From: an uncultured Lachnospiraceae bacterium
Lineage (GTDB): Bacteria; Bacillota; Clostridia; Lachnospirales; Lachnospiraceae
DNA length: 26,915 bases
NCBI GenBank assembly: GCA_902783305.1
Contig: CACZQU010000297.1
Span: 1 to 26,915, forward strand
Direction of reading: 5' to 3'
Shown here: in pieces, positions 14,303 through 23,305 of the stretch
How positions within the stretch are numbered: position 1 is the first letter of the stretch
Layout: each line of letters starts with the position of its first letter
The notes under the pieces: model-generated
What the model saw: only the letters and a program-made list of their open reading frames with translations
Told to the model about the DNA's origin: nothing
Database searches by the model: none
Translations under genes and position numbers: made by a program

Positions 14303-17122
14303 TCAGGAAAAAACGATTTTCCCCGCTGACGGTCCGTGTTTCAGCAGGTCATCTGGTTCGGGCTGTTTTCCCCGGGGCAAAGAGTCTGTCTTGTCTTTGA
14401 CAAAGCGGACATGAACCGTGTCTCCCGCACGGAAATGTCCCTCCAGAATTTCGTTGGCAAGGGCATCCTCAATCCGGGTCTGGATCTGTCTGCGAAGCGG
14501 TCTCGCTCCGTATTTCGGATCAAATCCGGCTCTTGCAATCTCCTCCGTCACGGATGGCGCCGCTTTGAGCGTAATGTCCATCTGTTCCCTGCATCGTTTC
14601 TCCAGGTCTTTGAGCAAAAGCTTCACAATCTGCATGATCTCAGGATGAGAAAGCATATGGAAAACCATGATTTCGTCGATCCTGTTGAGGAATTCCGGGC
14701 GGAAAATCCTGCGTACCTCCTCCATCACGCCATTCTTCATCCGTTCATAATCCCGCTTCTCATCCTGTCCGGATACAAAGCCGAGCCTTTTGGGCTCAAC
14801 AATAGACTGGGCTCCGGCGTTGGAGGTCATGATGATAATGGTCTGCCGGAAGTCCACTTTTCGTCCATGAGCATCCGTAATGCGTCCGTCGTCCAGCACC
14901 TGCAGAAGGATATTGAAAACATCCGGATGTGCTTTCTCGATTTCATCAAAAAGGACAACACTGTAAGGGTTTCGCCGGACCTTTTCGCTGAGCTGTCCTC
15001 CGTCTTCAAAGCCCACATATCCCGGTGGTGAACCGATCATCTTGGAAACAGAATGTTTCTCCATATATTCTGACATGTCGATACGGATCATGTTCTGTTC
15101 ACTGCCAAAGACTGCCTCGGCAAGGGCCTTGGACAGTTCGGTTTTTCCTACACCTGTAGGTCCCAGGAAGAGGAACGAACCGATAGGCCGCCTGGGATCA
15201 CCCAGTCCGACCCTTCCCCGTTTCACCGCCTGGGATACGGCATGAACCGCCTCCTCCTGGCCGATCACTCTCTTATGAAGCTCCTGCTCCAGGCGGGATA
15301 ATCTCCTGGTCTCCGTCTGCGTAAGACGTGTGACCGGGATTTTCGTCCATTCGGAGACGACAGAGGCTATCGCTTTTTCATCAACGTTAAGTCCCTTTTT
15401 TTCCGCTTTCCGGTCCAGCTCCTGTTTCTTTCGCTCCAGCTCCTGTTTTTCTTTCGCCTGCGCTTCCCGCAGTTCCTTTGCCGCGGCAAGGTTTCCCTCG
15501 CGGATCGCGTCTTCCACGCGTCCTTCCAGTTCCCGGAGCTTTTCCTCCTGCCGGCTCATCCCTGCATCCACATGGAAGAAGTTCAGCTGGACCTTGGAGC
15601 AGGCCTCATCCATCACATCAATGGCTTTGTCCGGAAGCCGGCGGTCTGTAATATATCTCGCCGACAGAGCTGCTGCCGCTTCCATAGCCTCAGGGGTAAT
15701 CTTTACTCCATGATGCTTTTCATAAAGAGGAGAAATCCCCTTCAGGATATCTACTGTCTCCCGGACAGAAGGCTCTTCCACCGTCACGGGCTGGAAGCGT
15801 CTCTCGAGAGCAGCGTCCTTTTCGATATATTTCCGGTATTCCTCCAGGGTTGTCGCCCCGATAATCTGGATATCCCCTCTGGAGAGCGCTGGTTTAAGGA
15901 TGTTCGCCGCATCTAAAGAGCCTTCGGCACCACCTGCGCCGATGATGGTATGAAGCTCATCGATAAACAGGAGAATTCCCGGGTGTTCGCTGACTTCATC
16001 GATCACATTGCGGATGCGTTCCTCAAACTCTCCGCGGAATTTCGTCCCGGCTACCATGGAAGAAAGGTCAAGAACCACCACCCTTCGGTCGCGCATGGAC
16101 GAGGGAACCTGTTCCTGAGCGATCAGCCGGGCCAATCCCTCCACGATGGCCGTCTTTCCCACGCCCGGCTCTCCCACCAGACATGGATTGTTTTTTATCC
16201 TGCGGCTGAGAATCTGGGTCAGTCTTCCGATCTCCTGCCGCCGGCCGACAACCGGATCGAGCTGTCCTGACACAGCCATCGCCGTCAGATCCCTGCTGTA
16301 CTTATCCAGCCACGGTGTCACCGTCCCGCCGTCGGCAGCCTGGCTCTCCTTCAGCTCCTGAGCAGCATACCGGGTATCAATCCCCATAGCAGAAAGGATG
16401 GCTGCGTAAAGCTTCTGTATACCCACATCCATCGTGGTCAGAAGCCTTGCTGCCACGCAATCCGTTTCCCTTAGCAGGGCAAGAAGCAGATGTCCGGTTC
16501 CCGCTGAGCTTTCTCCCCGGTCCTGGGCATCGAATTTCGCCTGTTCCACAACATAGGAGAGGCGCGGACTATATGACGGCACAGTTTCCTGCGCCTCTTC
16601 CGGTATCTCCGGCACACCTGCCGTCTTTTCTGATCCCGGTACCGCCTGCGCGGCCGCCGTCTCTTCCGGTCTGGATTCCGCCTGCACGGCTGCTGTCTCT
16701 TCCGGGCCTGGTTCCGCCTGCATGCCCGTCGTCTCTTCCGGCCTGGATTCTCCCTGCACGGCTGCTGTCTCTTCCGGGCCTGGTTCCGCCTGCATGTCCG
16801 TCGTCTCTTCCGGCCTGGATTCTCCCTGCGCGGCCGCTGTCTCTCCCGGGCAGGAGCCCGCCTGCATACCTGCCGGCTCCTGACTCCTGTGTTCCGTCTG
16901 CTCCTCCTCCGGGATCTGAGGCGCAATCAGCTGTCTGATCAGATTCAGGAGAGTCTGAGGCTCTACATGAAATTCTGCCAGCACCTTCCCGGCGAGAGAA
17001 TCCTTCTGCGCCAGAAGACCGATCAGGAGATGCTCCGTACCCGTATACCTGTGTCCCAGAGACGCGGAAGCCTCTTCTGCCAGTACCAGCGCACGCTCCG
17101 CCTGGGGAGTGAAATCATTCAT
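14303..17122 (-). CDS. clpC: ATP-dependent Clp protease ATPase subunit ClpC, with repetitive N-domain linker
   Basis: A 939-residue AAA+ unfoldase that feeds substrates to ClpP; ClpC is usually about 810-830 residues. Visible parts: first N-repeat (1-70), a 112-residue linker (71-182) containing 12-residue repeats, second N-repeat (183-250), AAA-1 with Walker A GEPGVGKT (317-324), a short middle domain with a UVR-like coiled coil ([20 protein letters not shown]), and AAA-2 with GPTGVGKTE and [10 protein letters not shown]. The ClpP-docking tripeptide is LGF at 780-782. ATG 17122 has GGAGG about 9 nt upstream. The extra length is explained by the linker. The gene follows a GntR regulator by 43 bp; ctsR, mcsA and mcsB, often found beside clpC in Firmicutes, are absent from this locus. 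No CtsR-type operator was seen upstream. Confidence 0.95.
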   Translation of the reverse strand: MNDFTPQAERALVLAEEASASLGHRYTGTEHLLIGLLAQKDSLAGKVLAEFHVEPQTLLNLIRQLIAPQIPEEEQTEHRSQEPAGMQAGSCPGETAAAQGESRPEETTDMQAEPGPEETAAVQGESRPEETTGMQAEPGPEETAAVQAESRPEETAAAQAVPGSEKTAGVPEIPEEAQETVPSYSPRLSYVVEQAKFDAQDRGESSAGTGHLLLALLRETDCVAARLLTTMDVGIQKLYAAILSAMGIDTRYAAQELKESQAADGGTVTPWLDKYSRDLTAMAVSGQLDPVVGRRQEIGRLTQILSRRIKNNPCLVGEPGVGKTAIVEGLARLIAQEQVPSSMRDRRVVVLDLSSMVAGTKFRGEFEERIRNVIDEVSEHPGILLFIDELHTIIGAGGAEGSLDAANILKPALSRGDIQIIGATTLEEYRKYIEKDAALERRFQPVTVEEPSVRETVDILKGISPLYEKHHGVKITPEAMEAAAALSARYITDRRLPDKAIDVMDEACSKVQLNFFHVDAGMSRQEEKLRELEGRVEDAIREGNLAAAKELREAQAKEKQELERKKQELDRKAEKKGLNVDEKAIASVVSEWTKIPVTRLTQTETRRLSRLEQELHKRVIGQEEAVHAVSQAVKRGRVGLGDPRRPIGSFLFLGPTGVGKTELSKALAEAVFGSEQNMIRIDMSEYMEKHSVSKMIGSPPGYVGFEDGGQLSEKVRRNPYSVVLFDEIEKAHPDVFNILLQVLDDGRITDAHGRKVDFRQTIIIMTSNAGAQSIVEPKRLGFVSGQDEKRDYERMKNGVMEEVRRIFRPEFLNRIDEIMVFHMLSHPEIMQIVKLLLKDLEKRCREQMDITLKAAPSVTEEIARAGFDPKYGARPLRRQIQTRIEDALANEILEGHFRAGDTVHVRFVKDKTDSLPRGKQPEPDDLLKHGPSAGKIVFS
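16598..16849 (-). repeat. Seven tandem 36-bp in-frame repeats inside clpC
   Basis: Residues 92-175 of ClpC are seven consecutive 12-residue units of the form P-E-E-T-x-x-x-Q-x-E-x-R/G. Six are close matches and the last is degenerate. Alternate units are more alike ([12 protein letters not shown] / [12 protein letters not shown] and [12 protein letters not shown] / [12 protein letters not shown]), giving a higher-order 72-bp period, the mark of recent unit duplication. The frame is kept throughout, so the array is translated as an acidic, probably disordered spacer. Confidence 0.9.
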
Positions 17123-17165
17123 TCAATATCCTCCGCTTTAAGGGCAGAAATCAAGCTGTCTGTCC

Positions 17166-17534
17166 CTACTCATAGCTGTCAAAAATCTCATCAATCAGTT
17201 CATGTACTTCTTCTCTGGTGATCATATTGCAGGTGCTTCTGGCCAGGGCAACCCTGAGATTCTGTTTCAGCTCTTCAATCGCCCTGTGCTTGTCGATATC
17301 CAGCATGATAATCGCTCCCCTGCGGCGGTCAATGGTGATGTATCCTTCCTGCCTGAGAATGGAATATGCTTTATTGACCGTATGCATATTGATCCCGATC
17401 CGGTCTGCCAGCTGGCGGACGGAGGGAAGCGAATCTCCCTCCTGGAGCTGGGAAGTCGCAATACCCATGATGATCTGATTCATGAGCTGGGTATATATTG
17501 CTTCACTGCTGTTGTAATCGATTTCAATTACCAT
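17166..17534 (-). CDS. GntR-family transcriptional regulator, short YtrA type
   Basis: A 122-residue protein with an N-terminal GntR winged helix (EAIYTQLMNQIIMGIATSQLQEGDSLPSVRQLADRIGINMHTVNKAYSILRQEGY, quoted here only by its key parts: LPSVRQLA, INMHTVNKAY and the wing EGYITIDRRRGA). A short helical tail of about 45 residues follows instead of an effector domain, as in the YtrA subfamily. The start ATG 17534 has GGAGGAAA upstream and overlaps the end of the SseB gene by 11 bp, implying coupled translation. YtrA-type regulators often control ABC transporters; this one sits directly before clpC, so it may control this cluster (inference). Confidence 0.9.
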   Translation of the reverse strand: MVIEIDYNSSEAIYTQLMNQIIMGIATSQLQEGDSLPSVRQLADRIGINMHTVNKAYSILRQEGYITIDRRRGAIIMLDIDKHRAIEELKQNLRVALARSTCNMITREEVHELIDEIFDSYE

Positions 17535-18324
17535 CTGGAGTTTCCTCCGGGCTGAGTGCAATCGCCGCGATTCTGTTCAGCTGCTCTCTCGTCAGCACGA
17601 GATTGATGCCCATGGGATTAATTGCGATGCCTTTGGACTGTTCCAGCAAAAGTCCCGGCAGCCTGGTGAAATCCACCTTTGCCGCTTTGAGCTTTTTTCC
17701 TTTGGCAAAACGGTCCAGCTCCATAACATCGGTAAAAGCCGGCTGCAGCATATCTCCGTCCTTGTTTTTCAGGTAAGGCACGCTGATCTTTTTCGGATCC
17801 TCCTCCGATACCTCCATCGGCACCAGAAACAATGCCTTCCTCAGATTCATAATCAGCTCTTCTTCCTGCTGCCGCATATTCGGGCGTTCTTCCTGGGGCA
17901 GAGGTCTGCGGACCTCCTGCATGAAATAAATCCCGCAAAGCTGCAGGGCAGGATTGAACAACGGGCGCTTTGAAGGCTCCAGCTTGCTGAAATCCGCCTG
18001 GCGGGCAATCGAAGTCAGTTCTACGCAAACCCTTTCTTCTCCGTCAACAAAGACCACTTCATTGACATCGATCGCATAGAGCGTTGCATACAACCGGTTA
18101 AAATCCTTTCTCTCAAACCGCATGCCCAGAAGGACAATCTTTTCCTGAAGCTTTTCCCTGCCGAATTCTTTGATTCCTTCCTCCGTGGAAAACACCCATA
18201 TCTGGTCATTGTATGTCACAGGGTCACATGTCACATAGGGGAGCTTCGTGGCATGTGCATAAGCGACATAAAGGAAATCTCTGGTCTGGAGCTGTCTGGC
18301 GGCTTCCTGCTTGGTCATCGGCAT
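17524..18324 (-). CDS. SseB-family protein with two SseB-like halves
   Basis: A 266-residue soluble protein. The C-terminal half (about residues 165-255) fits the SseB N-terminal-domain family: ALFLVPMEV, then PAFTDVMELDRFAKG, then LLLEQSKGIAINPMGINL. The N-terminal half has a similar layout (FLYVAYAHATKLPYVTCD, IWVFSTEEGIKEFG), which suggests an internal duplication. SseB was named for enhanced serine sensitivity in E. coli; the biochemical role is unclear and homologues are common in Clostridia. ATG 18324 follows GAGGAGGATAATACAG. An open frame continues to 18342 but has no better site. It is the first gene after the MITE-like element and is overlapped by the GntR gene. Confidence 0.8.
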   Translation of the reverse strand: MPMTKQEAARQLQTRDFLYVAYAHATKLPYVTCDPVTYNDQIWVFSTEEGIKEFGREKLQEKIVLLGMRFERKDFNRLYATLYAIDVNEVVFVDGEERVCVELTSIARQADFSKLEPSKRPLFNPALQLCGIYFMQEVRRPLPQEERPNMRQQEEELIMNLRKALFLVPMEVSEEDPKKISVPYLKNKDGDMLQPAFTDVMELDRFAKGKKLKAAKVDFTRLPGLLLEQSKGIAINPMGINLVLTREQLNRIAAIALSPEETPDGN

Positions 18325-18360
18325 CTGTATTATCCTCCTCATCTGTAAATGCTTTATCTG

Positions 18361-18448
18361 AGTTACTATTCAGCCACGCGAAGCGGGGGCGGAAAAGCGC
18401 CGGCAGGCGCGAATCTGGAATGAAGGGAGGGACGGCTGAACAGTAACT
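18361..18448. mobile_element. MITE-like 88-bp palindromic element with flanking direct repeat
   Basis: The ends are 15-bp inverted repeats with one mismatch: AGTTACTATTCAGCC (18361-18375) and GGCTGAACAGTAACT (18434-18448). TATCTG lies immediately outside both ends (18355-18360 and 18449-18454); including boundary bases the direct repeat is TTATCTGA. This is the expected picture of a transposed element with a target-site duplication. The interior is non-coding and GC-rich with an internal GCGCC/GGCGC hairpin (18397-18410). It fills the 196-bp gap between the flavodiiron and SseB genes. No other feature was seen in that gap apart from the SseB ribosome binding site. Confidence 0.75.
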
Positions 18449-18520
18449 TATCTGACTGATTTCGTTCTGATGATGCAGGTTCCATAACCCGCCGTTTCCC
18501 GGCATCAGACGATATCCGGC

Positions 18521-19714
18521 TTAATGCGTAAGGAATTCCACAATTCCTGACAGATCCGCGAGCTGTTCTTCCTTCAGAGATGATTTCACGGTAAGAACAG
18601 GCTCATAGATATCCATCTTTTTCAGCCCGGACAAAATCTCCCGGATCTGTTTCCCGGAGGAAACCGCCCAGGTTCCCTGCTCCATCACCACGCATCTGCG
18701 ATTCTGGAAATTGTGGGCAGCCAGCTCCGCAAGGAGAGTTTCCATTCTGGGGAAGATCCCTGCGTTGTAGGTGGGGCACGCAAACACTATCCTGTCGCAG
18801 CGCCAGCATTCAGCCAGAAGATAAGACGGATCCGTGACGGAAACATCATACATGGCGATGTTCTTTTCCCCGGCATCGGCCAGCATTCCGGCAAGTGCAT
18901 TTACCGCGCTCTCTGTATGTCCGTAGATCGACGCGTAAAGAATAAGCACATTGTGATCCTCCGGCAGATAGGATGCCCAGGTACGATACTTCTCCACAAA
19001 CCAGCTGATATTCTCCCTCCATACCGGTCCGTGGAGCGGAGCGATAACCTGTACATCCAGAGCCTCCACCTTTTTGAGCGCGGCAAGGATCTGAGCCCCG
19101 TATTTTCCAACGATATTGACCAGGTATCTCCTGGCCTCATCCAGCCATTCGCGCTCAAAGCGGTATTCGTCAGCAAAAAGATTGCCTCTGAGCGCCCCAA
19201 AGGTTCCAAAGGCATCTGCCGAGAAAAGAACCTTGTCCGTCAGGTCATACGTAACCATCGCCTCCGGCCAGTGCACCATAGGAATCATCGCAAAAGAAAG
19301 GGTATGTGTTCCTGTGCAAAGTGTCTGTCCTTCCTTCACCTGTACCGCACGCTTATCCACGTCAAAGGCAAAAAACTGCTTCAGCATCGTAAAGGTTTTC
19401 GCGTTCCCGACAATCTGTACATCAGGATAACGAAGCACGATCTCTTCAACTGCGGCGCAGTGATCCGGCTCCATGTGATTAATCACCAGATAATCCAGGC
19501 TTCTTCCCGCCAGCACATGAGAGACGTTTTCCAGGAACTGATCCGAAACGGCTCTGTCCACACAATCCAGAAGAACCGTCTTTTCGTCCAGAAGGACATA
19601 AGCGTTGTAAGAAACTCCGCCCGGAACAGGATAGATATTTTCAAACAGAGACAGTCTGCGGTCACTGGCTCCGACCCAGGTAATATCCTCCGTCACTTTT
19701 CTGACACTATACAT
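18521..19714 (-). CDS. Flavodiiron protein (FprA-type A flavoprotein)
   Basis: A 397-residue two-domain enzyme. The N-terminal metallo-beta-lactamase-like domain has the full diiron ligand set: H80, E82, D84 and H85 (NHMEPDHC), H148, D167 and H228 (PLHGP). The C-terminal flavodoxin domain begins near residue 255 with the FMN-phosphate loop YASIYGHTESA and has ACPTYNAGIFP further on. Such proteins reduce oxygen to water, or nitric oxide to nitrous oxide, in the cytoplasm of anaerobes, taking electrons from rubredoxin or a flavoprotein reductase. It starts 13 bp behind purD and so appears to be the last gene of the purine operon. That link is not functional in an obvious way; joint transcription is inferred from spacing. 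Confidence 0.95.
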   Translation of the reverse strand: MYSVRKVTEDITWVGASDRRLSLFENIYPVPGGVSYNAYVLLDEKTVLLDCVDRAVSDQFLENVSHVLAGRSLDYLVINHMEPDHCAAVEEIVLRYPDVQIVGNAKTFTMLKQFFAFDVDKRAVQVKEGQTLCTGTHTLSFAMIPMVHWPEAMVTYDLTDKVLFSADAFGTFGALRGNLFADEYRFEREWLDEARRYLVNIVGKYGAQILAALKKVEALDVQVIAPLHGPVWRENISWFVEKYRTWASYLPEDHNVLILYASIYGHTESAVNALAGMLADAGEKNIAMYDVSVTDPSYLLAECWRCDRIVFACPTYNAGIFPRMETLLAELAAHNFQNRRCVVMEQGTWAVSSGKQIREILSGLKKMDIYEPVLTVKSSLKEEQLADLSGIVEFLTH

Positions 19715-19727
19715 TTGCTCCTCCTAT

Positions 19728-21002
19728 TCATGCCTCATCAATCGCTTTCCCGATATCATGGCGCATATATTTATTTGAAAACTGAATCCACTGTGTCGCT
19801 TGATAAGCGTTTTCCCTCGCCTTGGCTAATGAAGGTCCCTTTGCCGTGATACCCAGAACCCGGCCGCCATTGGTCACAATCTGGCTGCCCTGCATCCTGG
19901 TTCCGGCGTGGAAGCAATAATAACCGTCTTTTCCTTCAAAATTCTCAAATCCGGTGATCGGGATTCCCTTCTCATATGAAAGCGGATACCCGTCACTGGC
20001 CAGAACCACACAGACCGCGGCATCATCCTCAAATTCCAGCTTCACCTCTTCCAGTCTCTGATTCAGGCAGGCCTTTATCACTTCGATCAGGTCATTTTTC
20101 ATCCTGGGCAGAACCACCTGGGCTTCCGGATCCCCAAATCTGGCATTGTATTCCAGAACCTTCGGTCCCTGATCCGTGAGCATCAGACCAAAAAAAATAA
20201 TCCCGGTGAAGGGTCTGCCTTCCGCTGCCATCGCATCAACAGTCGGCTGATATATTTTTTCCTGGCAGAACGCGTCGATCTGAGGGGTATAGAAGGGGCT
20301 GGGAGAAAAAGTCCCCATTCCGCCGGTATTGGGTCCTTTGTCCCCGTCAAGTGCCCGCTTATGATCCTGGGCGGAGGTCATGGTCCGGATGGTTTTGCCG
20401 TCTGTAAAGGAAAGGACAGAAACCTCCCTTCCTGTCAGGAATTCTTCAATCACCAGCGTCTTTCCCGCTTCTCCGAATTTCCTGTCCAGCATGATCTGTC
20501 TGACGCCCTCCTCAGCCTCGTCCAGGTTCTGACAGATCAGGACGCCTTTGCCAAGCGCAAGGCCGTCCGCTTTGAGAACAGCAGGATACTTCGCGGTGGT
20601 ACGAAGATAGCCGAGAGCCTCCTCCGGATCCCGGAACACCTCATAAGCCGCCGTAGGAATCCCGTACTTCTTCATGAGATCCTTGGAAAATGCCTTGGAG
20701 CCTTCCAGAATTGCAGCGTTCTTTCTGGGACCGAAGGCCGCAAGTCCTCTGGATTCAAAGACATCCACAATACCGCCGACCAGCGGATCATCCATTCCCA
20801 CAATCGTCAGGTCGATCTCATGGCTTGCCGCAAAATCCGCAAGCGCATCAAATTCCATCGCGCCGATTCCGACACACTCAGCGTACTCTCTGATTCCGGC
20901 GTTGCCGGGAGCGCAATAGATTTTTTCCACCAGAGGACTTCTGGCTGCGCTCCAGGCAATCGCATGCTCCCTTCCTCCGCTTCCCACTATCAAAACTTTC
21001 AT
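19728..21002 (-). CDS. purD: Phosphoribosylamine-glycine ligase (GAR synthetase)
   Basis: A 424-residue ATP-grasp enzyme catalysing 5-phosphoribosylamine + glycine + ATP to GAR, the second step of purine synthesis. The N-terminus MKVLIVGSGGREHAIAW is the classic PurD start. Further motifs are FGPRKNAAILEGSKAFSKDLM, the ATP-grasp lid region KADGLALGKGV, GPNTGGMGTFSP (PurD signature) and YNARFGDPEAQVVLPRM. ATG 21002 was chosen over the in-frame GTG 21011; GAGGTGA lies just upstream. It follows purN by 22 bp. Confidence 0.98.
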   Translation of the reverse strand: MKVLIVGSGGREHAIAWSAARSPLVEKIYCAPGNAGIREYAECVGIGAMEFDALADFAASHEIDLTIVGMDDPLVGGIVDVFESRGLAAFGPRKNAAILEGSKAFSKDLMKKYGIPTAAYEVFRDPEEALGYLRTTAKYPAVLKADGLALGKGVLICQNLDEAEEGVRQIMLDRKFGEAGKTLVIEEFLTGREVSVLSFTDGKTIRTMTSAQDHKRALDGDKGPNTGGMGTFSPSPFYTPQIDAFCQEKIYQPTVDAMAAEGRPFTGIIFFGLMLTDQGPKVLEYNARFGDPEAQVVLPRMKNDLIEVIKACLNQRLEEVKLEFEDDAAVCVVLASDGYPLSYEKGIPITGFENFEGKDGYYCFHAGTRMQGSQIVTNGGRVLGITAKGPSLAKARENAYQATQWIQFSNKYMRHDIGKAIDEA

Positions 21003-21024
21003 TCCGATCACCTCTGTTCACTAT

Positions 21025-21618
21025 TCAGACCAGCCCGTTGGCGATCCGGTGGATCGCTTCCGGAAGGATCACCCATTCGCAGCATTCCATCACCCGGCGC
21101 TGCAGCGACGCCGGCGTATCTGCCGGATCCACCTCCACCGCCTTTTGCAGGATGATTGGTCCGGTGTCCTGCCCTTTATCTACAAAGTGCACCGTCGCAC
21201 CGGTGATTTTGACACCTCTTGCCAGGGCAGCCTCATGGACGCGCAGACCGTAGAATCCCTTCCCGCAGAAAGAAGGAATGAGGGACGGATGAATATTGAT
21301 GATCCTTCCCTCAAAAGCATCCACAATCTTCGGGGGAATTGTAACAAGGTACCCCGCCAGCACGATCAGGCCGGCTTTGCTGCGGACAAGTCTGTCCAGC
21401 AGGGCATCATGAAAAGCTTCCCGGTCAGGAAAATCCTTCGGACTGATACACTCTGCCGCGATCTGATGCTGCCTTGCCCTCTCCAGCGCATAGGCGTCAG
21501 GATTGTTGCTGATCACCAGGTCAACCCTGGCATTCATGATCCTGCCATCGTCGATCGCGTCCAGGACAGCCTGAAGGTTGGTTCCGCCGCCGGACACAAG
21601 AACACAAAGACTCAGCAT
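21025..21618 (-). CDS. purN: Phosphoribosylglycinamide formyltransferase
   Basis: A 197-residue enzyme that formylates GAR using 10-formyltetrahydrofolate. The GAR-binding N-terminus [16 protein letters not shown] is clear. The catalytic Asn and His are in [12 protein letters not shown], and the catalytic Asp is in [11 protein letters not shown]. The length is standard. The start ATG 21618 overlaps the purM stop (shared ATGCTGA), and a GGGAG site sits upstream inside purM, so purM and purN are translationally coupled. Confidence 0.98.
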   Translation of the reverse strand: MLSLCVLVSGGGTNLQAVLDAIDDGRIMNARVDLVISNNPDAYALERARQHQIAAECISPKDFPDREAFHDALLDRLVRSKAGLIVLAGYLVTIPPKIVDAFEGRIINIHPSLIPSFCGKGFYGLRVHEAALARGVKITGATVHFVDKGQDTGPIILQKAVEVDPADTPASLQRRVMECCEWVILPEAIHRIANGLV

Positions 21619-22637
21619 AGATCGACTCCCTTCTCTCCCGCGGTAATCCTTCCGATCAGATAGGGTGTCTCACCCGCACCGCGGATGGCTTCCACAGCGG
21701 TCTGCGCCTGGTCCGGCCGGACAGCCAGCACCATGCCTATCCCCATATTAAAGGTATTGTACATCATTTTTTCCGCAATCTCTCCCTCCCGGGCGAGCAT
21801 CCCAAAGATCGGAGGAACCGGATAACTGTCCCTGGCGATAACCGCTCTCGTCCCTTCCTTCAGCATCCGGGGAATATTTTCATAAAACCCTCCGCCGGTA
21901 ATGTGGCTGCAGCCGAGAATTCTCACTCCCGCCCGGCGGACAGCCTTCAGGGCATTGACATAAATCCGTGTCGGCTCCAGAAGGACATTCCCCAGAGTTT
22001 CCCCAAGCTCCTCCCGGTATTCGCCAAGAGACTCCGCTGAAATAGCAAAAACCTTTCTCACCAGGGAAAATCCGTTGCTGTGGATGCCGGAGGAGGCCAT
22101 TCCCACCAGGACATCTCCCGGCTCAAGCTCCTGCCCGGTGATAAGATCCTTCCGGTCTACAATCCCGACCGCAAAACCCGCCAGGTCATATTCATCCTCC
22201 GGGTAAAACCCCGGCATCTCCGCCGTCTCGCCTCCGATCAAAGCCGCTCCTGCCTGGCGGCAGCCCTCTGCCACTCCGCTGACAATTGAAGCGATTTTTT
22301 CGGGAATATTTTTTCCGCAGGCGATATAGTCCAGGAAGAAAAGGGGTTCCCCCCCGGCACAGGCGATATCATTCACACACATTGCCACACAGTCGATCCC
22401 CACCGTATCATGCCTGTCCATCTCAAAAGCCAGTTTCAGTTTGGTGCCGACACCATCCGTGCCGGATACCAGTGTAGGCTCTTCCATTCCCTTAAAACCG
22501 GCCATCGAAAACGCGCCGGAAAAACCGCCGATCCCGCCGAGTACCTCAGGACGCATTGTCCTGGCAATGTGCTGCTTCATGAGCTCCACCGAGCGGTAGC
22601 CGGCTTCAATGTCTACTCCAGCGTTTTTGTAATCCAT
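21612..22637 (-). CDS. purM: Phosphoribosylformylglycinamidine cyclo-ligase (AIR synthetase)
   Basis: A 341-residue enzyme of the PurM/PurL ATP-binding superfamily that closes the imidazole ring to give AIR. Recognisable stretches are [19 protein letters not shown] at the N-terminus, [56 protein letters not shown] and [18 protein letters not shown] 22637 has GAGGAGA upstream. A 110-bp gap separates it from purE, wider than the other gaps in this operon, and contains a dispersed repeat. Confidence 0.98.
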   Translation of the reverse strand: MDYKNAGVDIEAGYRSVELMKQHIARTMRPEVLGGIGGFSGAFSMAGFKGMEEPTLVSGTDGVGTKLKLAFEMDRHDTVGIDCVAMCVNDIACAGGEPLFFLDYIACGKNIPEKIASIVSGVAEGCRQAGAALIGGETAEMPGFYPEDEYDLAGFAVGIVDRKDLITGQELEPGDVLVGMASSGIHSNGFSLVRKVFAISAESLGEYREELGETLGNVLLEPTRIYVNALKAVRRAGVRILGCSHITGGGFYENIPRMLKEGTRAVIARDSYPVPPIFGMLAREGEIAEKMMYNTFNMGIGMVLAVRPDQAQTAVEAIRGAGETPYLIGRITAGEKGVDLC

Positions 22638-22678
22638 TTTTTCTCCTCATCTTTGTAATGTAATAATTGCCGTATAAC

Positions 22679-22703
22679 ATGACTCCTGCGGATTGTTCCG
22701 CGC
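22679..22703 (-). repeat. 25-nt dispersed repeat, copy 2 (purE-purM gap)
   Basis: Identical on the minus strand to plus-strand positions 10184-10208. In the pur transcript it would fold GCGGA/TCCGC around ACAA, about 42 nt before the purM start and followed by AGGAGTCATG. The AGGAG-ATG string is not a used start for any reading frame of note. The remaining gap sequence holds only the purM ribosome binding site. Confidence 0.7.
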
Positions 22704-22747
22704 GGTATATACAGAAGTACTGAAAATTCCTTACGGCACATCTGCTG

Positions 22748-23248
22748 TCAGTAATTCTGATAACCTTTCTCAGAAAGCCGGGCATCCTTGGCAGCAACCT
22801 GATCGCGAAGCGCCGCGCTGTATTCCTTCAGCTTTGAAAGAAGCAAAGCATCGCTTACGGCAAGAATCCTGGCGGCAAGCAGGGCGGCATTCGTCCCTCC
22901 GCCGATGGCTACAGTGGCGACCGGGATTCCTCCCGGCATCTGAACGATCGAATACAGGGAATCTCTTCCCCCAAGGGAATCGGTATGCATCGGAATACCG
23001 ATAACCGGCAAGGGGAAGATCGCCGCGCACATACCAGGCAGATGGGCTGCCATTCCCGCTCCGGCAATAATGACCTTCAGCCCTCTCTCCTCGGCCGTTT
23101 TTGCGTACTCAAAAAAGATATCCGGCTCCCGGTGAGCCGAAATAATCCGCATCTCATAGCTTACGCCAAGCTGGTCCAGCACTGCTGCCGCCTTGGCCAT
23201 AACGGGAAGATCCGAATCACTTCCCATCAGAATTCCTACTTCCGGCAT
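22748..23248 (-). CDS. purE: N5-carboxyaminoimidazole ribonucleotide mutase (PurE class I)
   Basis: A 166-residue enzyme moving a carboxyl group to give CAIR. The substrate-phosphate loop is ILMGSDSDLPVM near the N-terminus, followed by the PurE signature ISAHREPD and later AIGGGTNAALLAARILA. ATG 23248 follows AGGAGTGAACCAA; an open frame extends upstream to 23305 but overlaps the promoter. It is the first gene after a consensus promoter, so it heads the purE-purM-purN-purD unit. The remaining purine genes, such as purF, purL, purC, purB and purH, are not in the window. Confidence 0.98.
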   Translation of the reverse strand: MPEVGILMGSDSDLPVMAKAAAVLDQLGVSYEMRIISAHREPDIFFEYAKTAEERGLKVIIAGAGMAAHLPGMCAAIFPLPVIGIPMHTDSLGGRDSLYSIVQMPGGIPVATVAIGGGTNAALLAARILAVSDALLLSKLKEYSAALRDQVAAKDARLSEKGYQNY

Positions 23249-23276
23249 TTGGTTCACTCCTGTCAGTTTTATTTTT

Positions 23277-23305
23277 ATTATACGTGCGATAGAACACAGT
23301 GTCAA
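23277..23305 (-). promoter_or_regulatory. Perfect-consensus sigma-A promoter of the pur operon
   Basis: On the minus strand TTGACA (23305-23300) and TATAAT (23282-23277) are exactly 17 nt apart. The TGA stop codon of the upstream aminopeptidase gene (23304-23302) lies inside the -35 box. The start point would be near 23270, leaving a leader of only about 22 nt that carries the purE ribosome binding site. No purine riboswitch or attenuator could fit in that leader. Confidence 0.88.

Noticed and set aside
21005..21022. CTGAATAGT-like sequence in the purN-purD gap as a solo end of the MITE-like element
   Set aside because: Only nine contiguous bases match the inverted repeat and part of that is the purN stop region; chance is likely.
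22638..22747. Riboswitch or attenuator in the purE-purM gap
   Set aside because: The gap has only short stems and a dispersed repeat, with no aptamer-like three-way junction and no T tract.
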